Shown here in pieces: positions 4,462-5,289 of a DNA stretch of 5,289 nt. Under the pieces are notes generated by a model. It did not search any database. It saw nothing but the letters and a program-made list of their open reading frames with translations, and was not told where the DNA came from. Source of the DNA: a bacterium. GTDB taxonomy: Bacteria > Actinomycetota > Thermoleophilia > Solirubrobacterales > 70-9. A program made the position numbers and the translations under genes. The stretch lies in the NCBI GenBank assembly GCA_002919115.1, contig PKER01000163.1, forward strand, positions 1-5,289. The letters are read 5' to 3'. Position 1 is the stretch's first letter. Every line of letters begins with the position of its first letter.

Positions 4462-5289
4462 ATGCCTGCGCTCGTGATCGCCGCACGGTGCAAGCGCATC
4501 GCCGACTCCGGCCTCTTTCAGGGGTTCATCCTCGTCGTGGTCGTCCTCAACGCGATCGCGCTGGGCGTGCAGACCTACGACATCCCGTCCGGCCTCAACT
4601 CGGCGCTCACGACGGTCGACGACGTCTTCCTGGCGATCTTCACGGTCGAGATCATCATCCGGGTCGCGGCCTTCGGCGGGGCGCCGTGGCGCTTCTTCCG
4701 CGACGGCTGGAACCTCTTCGACTTCGTCGTCGTGGGCGTCGCGTACGTGCCGTTCCTGCGCGAGAACATCACGATGCTGCGCGTCGTCCGCCTGTTGCGG
4801 GTGATGCGCATCCTGACCGTGCTGCCCGACCTGCGGATCCTGGTGCGGGCGATGGTGCGGAGCATCCCGCCGATCGTCAGTCTCGTCGTGCTGACGATCC
4901 TGGTCATGTACCTCTACGGGATGGTCGGGTGGATCCTCTTCGCCGACGAGGATCCGGCGAACTGGGGGAACATCGGCGACGCGCTGCTCAGCACGTTCAC
5001 GATGCTCACCCTGGAGAACTGGCCCGCGCTGCTCGAGGCCGGGATGGAGATCCACCCCTGGTCGTGGGTCTTCTTCATCAGCTACGTGCTGATCGCCTCC
5101 TTCATCATCATCAACATCCTCATCGCGATCATCATCAACTCGATGGAGGAGGTCCACGAGGCGGAGCGCGCCGCCCTGCGGGCCAAGGAGCAGGAGGAGG
5201 CCGAGGCGGGCGGCCGCGAGGGGGCGACGGTGGCCGAGCGCCTCGCGCACATCCGGGCCTCGCTCGACGCGCTCGAGGCCGAGCTGGCG
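4462..5289 (+). CDS. Voltage-gated sodium channel, NaChBac/BacNav type (C-terminus beyond the right edge)
   Basis: The frame is open for 276 codons to the window end. It encodes one six-segment channel subunit; the family assembles as homotetramers in the cytoplasmic membrane. S1 is about 19-37 and S2 about 52-71, with conserved E63. S3, at about 83-98, contains WNLFDFVVVG with D87. S4 has four gating arginines spaced by three (R107, R110, R113, R116). S5 is about 136-160. The pore loop carries the filter T183-L184-E185-N186-W187. S6, at about 200-227, has WVFFISYVL and conserved N218, followed by a charged coiled-coil-like tail (228-276). The Glu in the filter predicts sodium selectivity; most characterised relatives have Ser where this has Asn186. 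BacNav channels are usually near 270-290 residues, so little is missing. No Shine-Dalgarno precedes the ATG; a GTG at codon 5 or leaderless translation is possible. Confidence 0.93.
   Translation, partial: MPALVIAARCKRIADSGLFQGFILVVVVLNAIALGVQTYDIPSGLNSALTTVDDVFLAIFTVEIIIRVAAFGGAPWRFFRDGWNLFDFVVVGVAYVPFLRENITMLRVVRLLRVMRILTVLPDLRILVRAMVRSIPPIVSLVVLTILVMYLYGMVGWILFADEDPANWGNIGDALLSTFTMLTLENWPALLEAGMEIHPWSWVFFISYVLIASFIIINILIAIIINSMEEVHEAERAALRAKEQEEAEAGGREGATVAERLAHIRASLDALEAELA

Noticed and set aside
5008..5022. A calcium-selective channel filter
   Set aside because: Calcium-selective variants of this family carry extra Asp residues in the filter; TLENW has only the Glu, as in sodium-selective channels.
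4063..5250. A 395-codon minus-strand open frame opposite the channel gene
   Set aside because: Its product is a low-complexity D/R/H/E-rich sequence with no family resemblance. It is antisense to a clear BacNav coding region and crosses the DUF5679-like gene in the wrong frame; such frames are typical in GC-rich DNA.

Overview
This is a GC-rich window with strongly GC-biased third codon positions and frequent GTG starts. Several genes carry purine-rich Shine-Dalgarno sites. Gene content and codon style suggest a high-GC actinobacterium-like genome, possibly of the Thermoleophilia type. That placement is an inference from style; no marker gene is present. It reads as chromosomal housekeeping and signalling DNA. 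I see no insertion sequence, tRNA, rRNA or CRISPR array.

Layout: six genes lie on the minus strand and one on the plus strand. From right to left on the minus strand they are: a 48-residue DUF5679-like zinc-ribbon-type protein (4146-4292); a small single-domain PAS protein (3613-4023); a metallo-beta-lactamase-fold hydrolase whose GTG start overlaps the PAS stop codon (2684-3616); an Amt-family ammonium transporter with a signal peptide (1112-2596); a PII signal protein GlnK (726-1094); and the N-terminal 214 codons of a regulator resembling the PucR/CdaR family, which runs off the left edge (1-644). On the plus strand, divergent from the DUF5679-like gene, is a bacterial voltage-gated sodium channel of the NaChBac/BacNav type (4462 to the right edge), missing only its C-terminal end.

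How they work together: amt-glnK is the classic nitrogen-sensing pair, in which GlnK binds and gates the transporter according to energy and 2-oxoglutarate status. This GlnK keeps the ligand-binding residues but lacks Tyr51 of the T-loop, so control by uridylylation or adenylylation at that site looks impossible. The following PucR-like gene is a candidate transcriptional regulator of nitrogen-related genes, but a strong hairpin separates it from glnK. The PAS and hydrolase genes form a translationally coupled pair, probably a sensor plus a phosphodiesterase-like enzyme, and may read into amt across an 87-bp gap. The channel and the DUF5679-like gene share a 169-bp divergent intergenic region holding a perfect 12-bp-stem hairpin and a 12-bp direct repeat.

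The two edge-truncated genes (PucR-like and channel) have no stop codon inside the window and were read directly from the sequence. No stretch over 300 bases lacks a gene.
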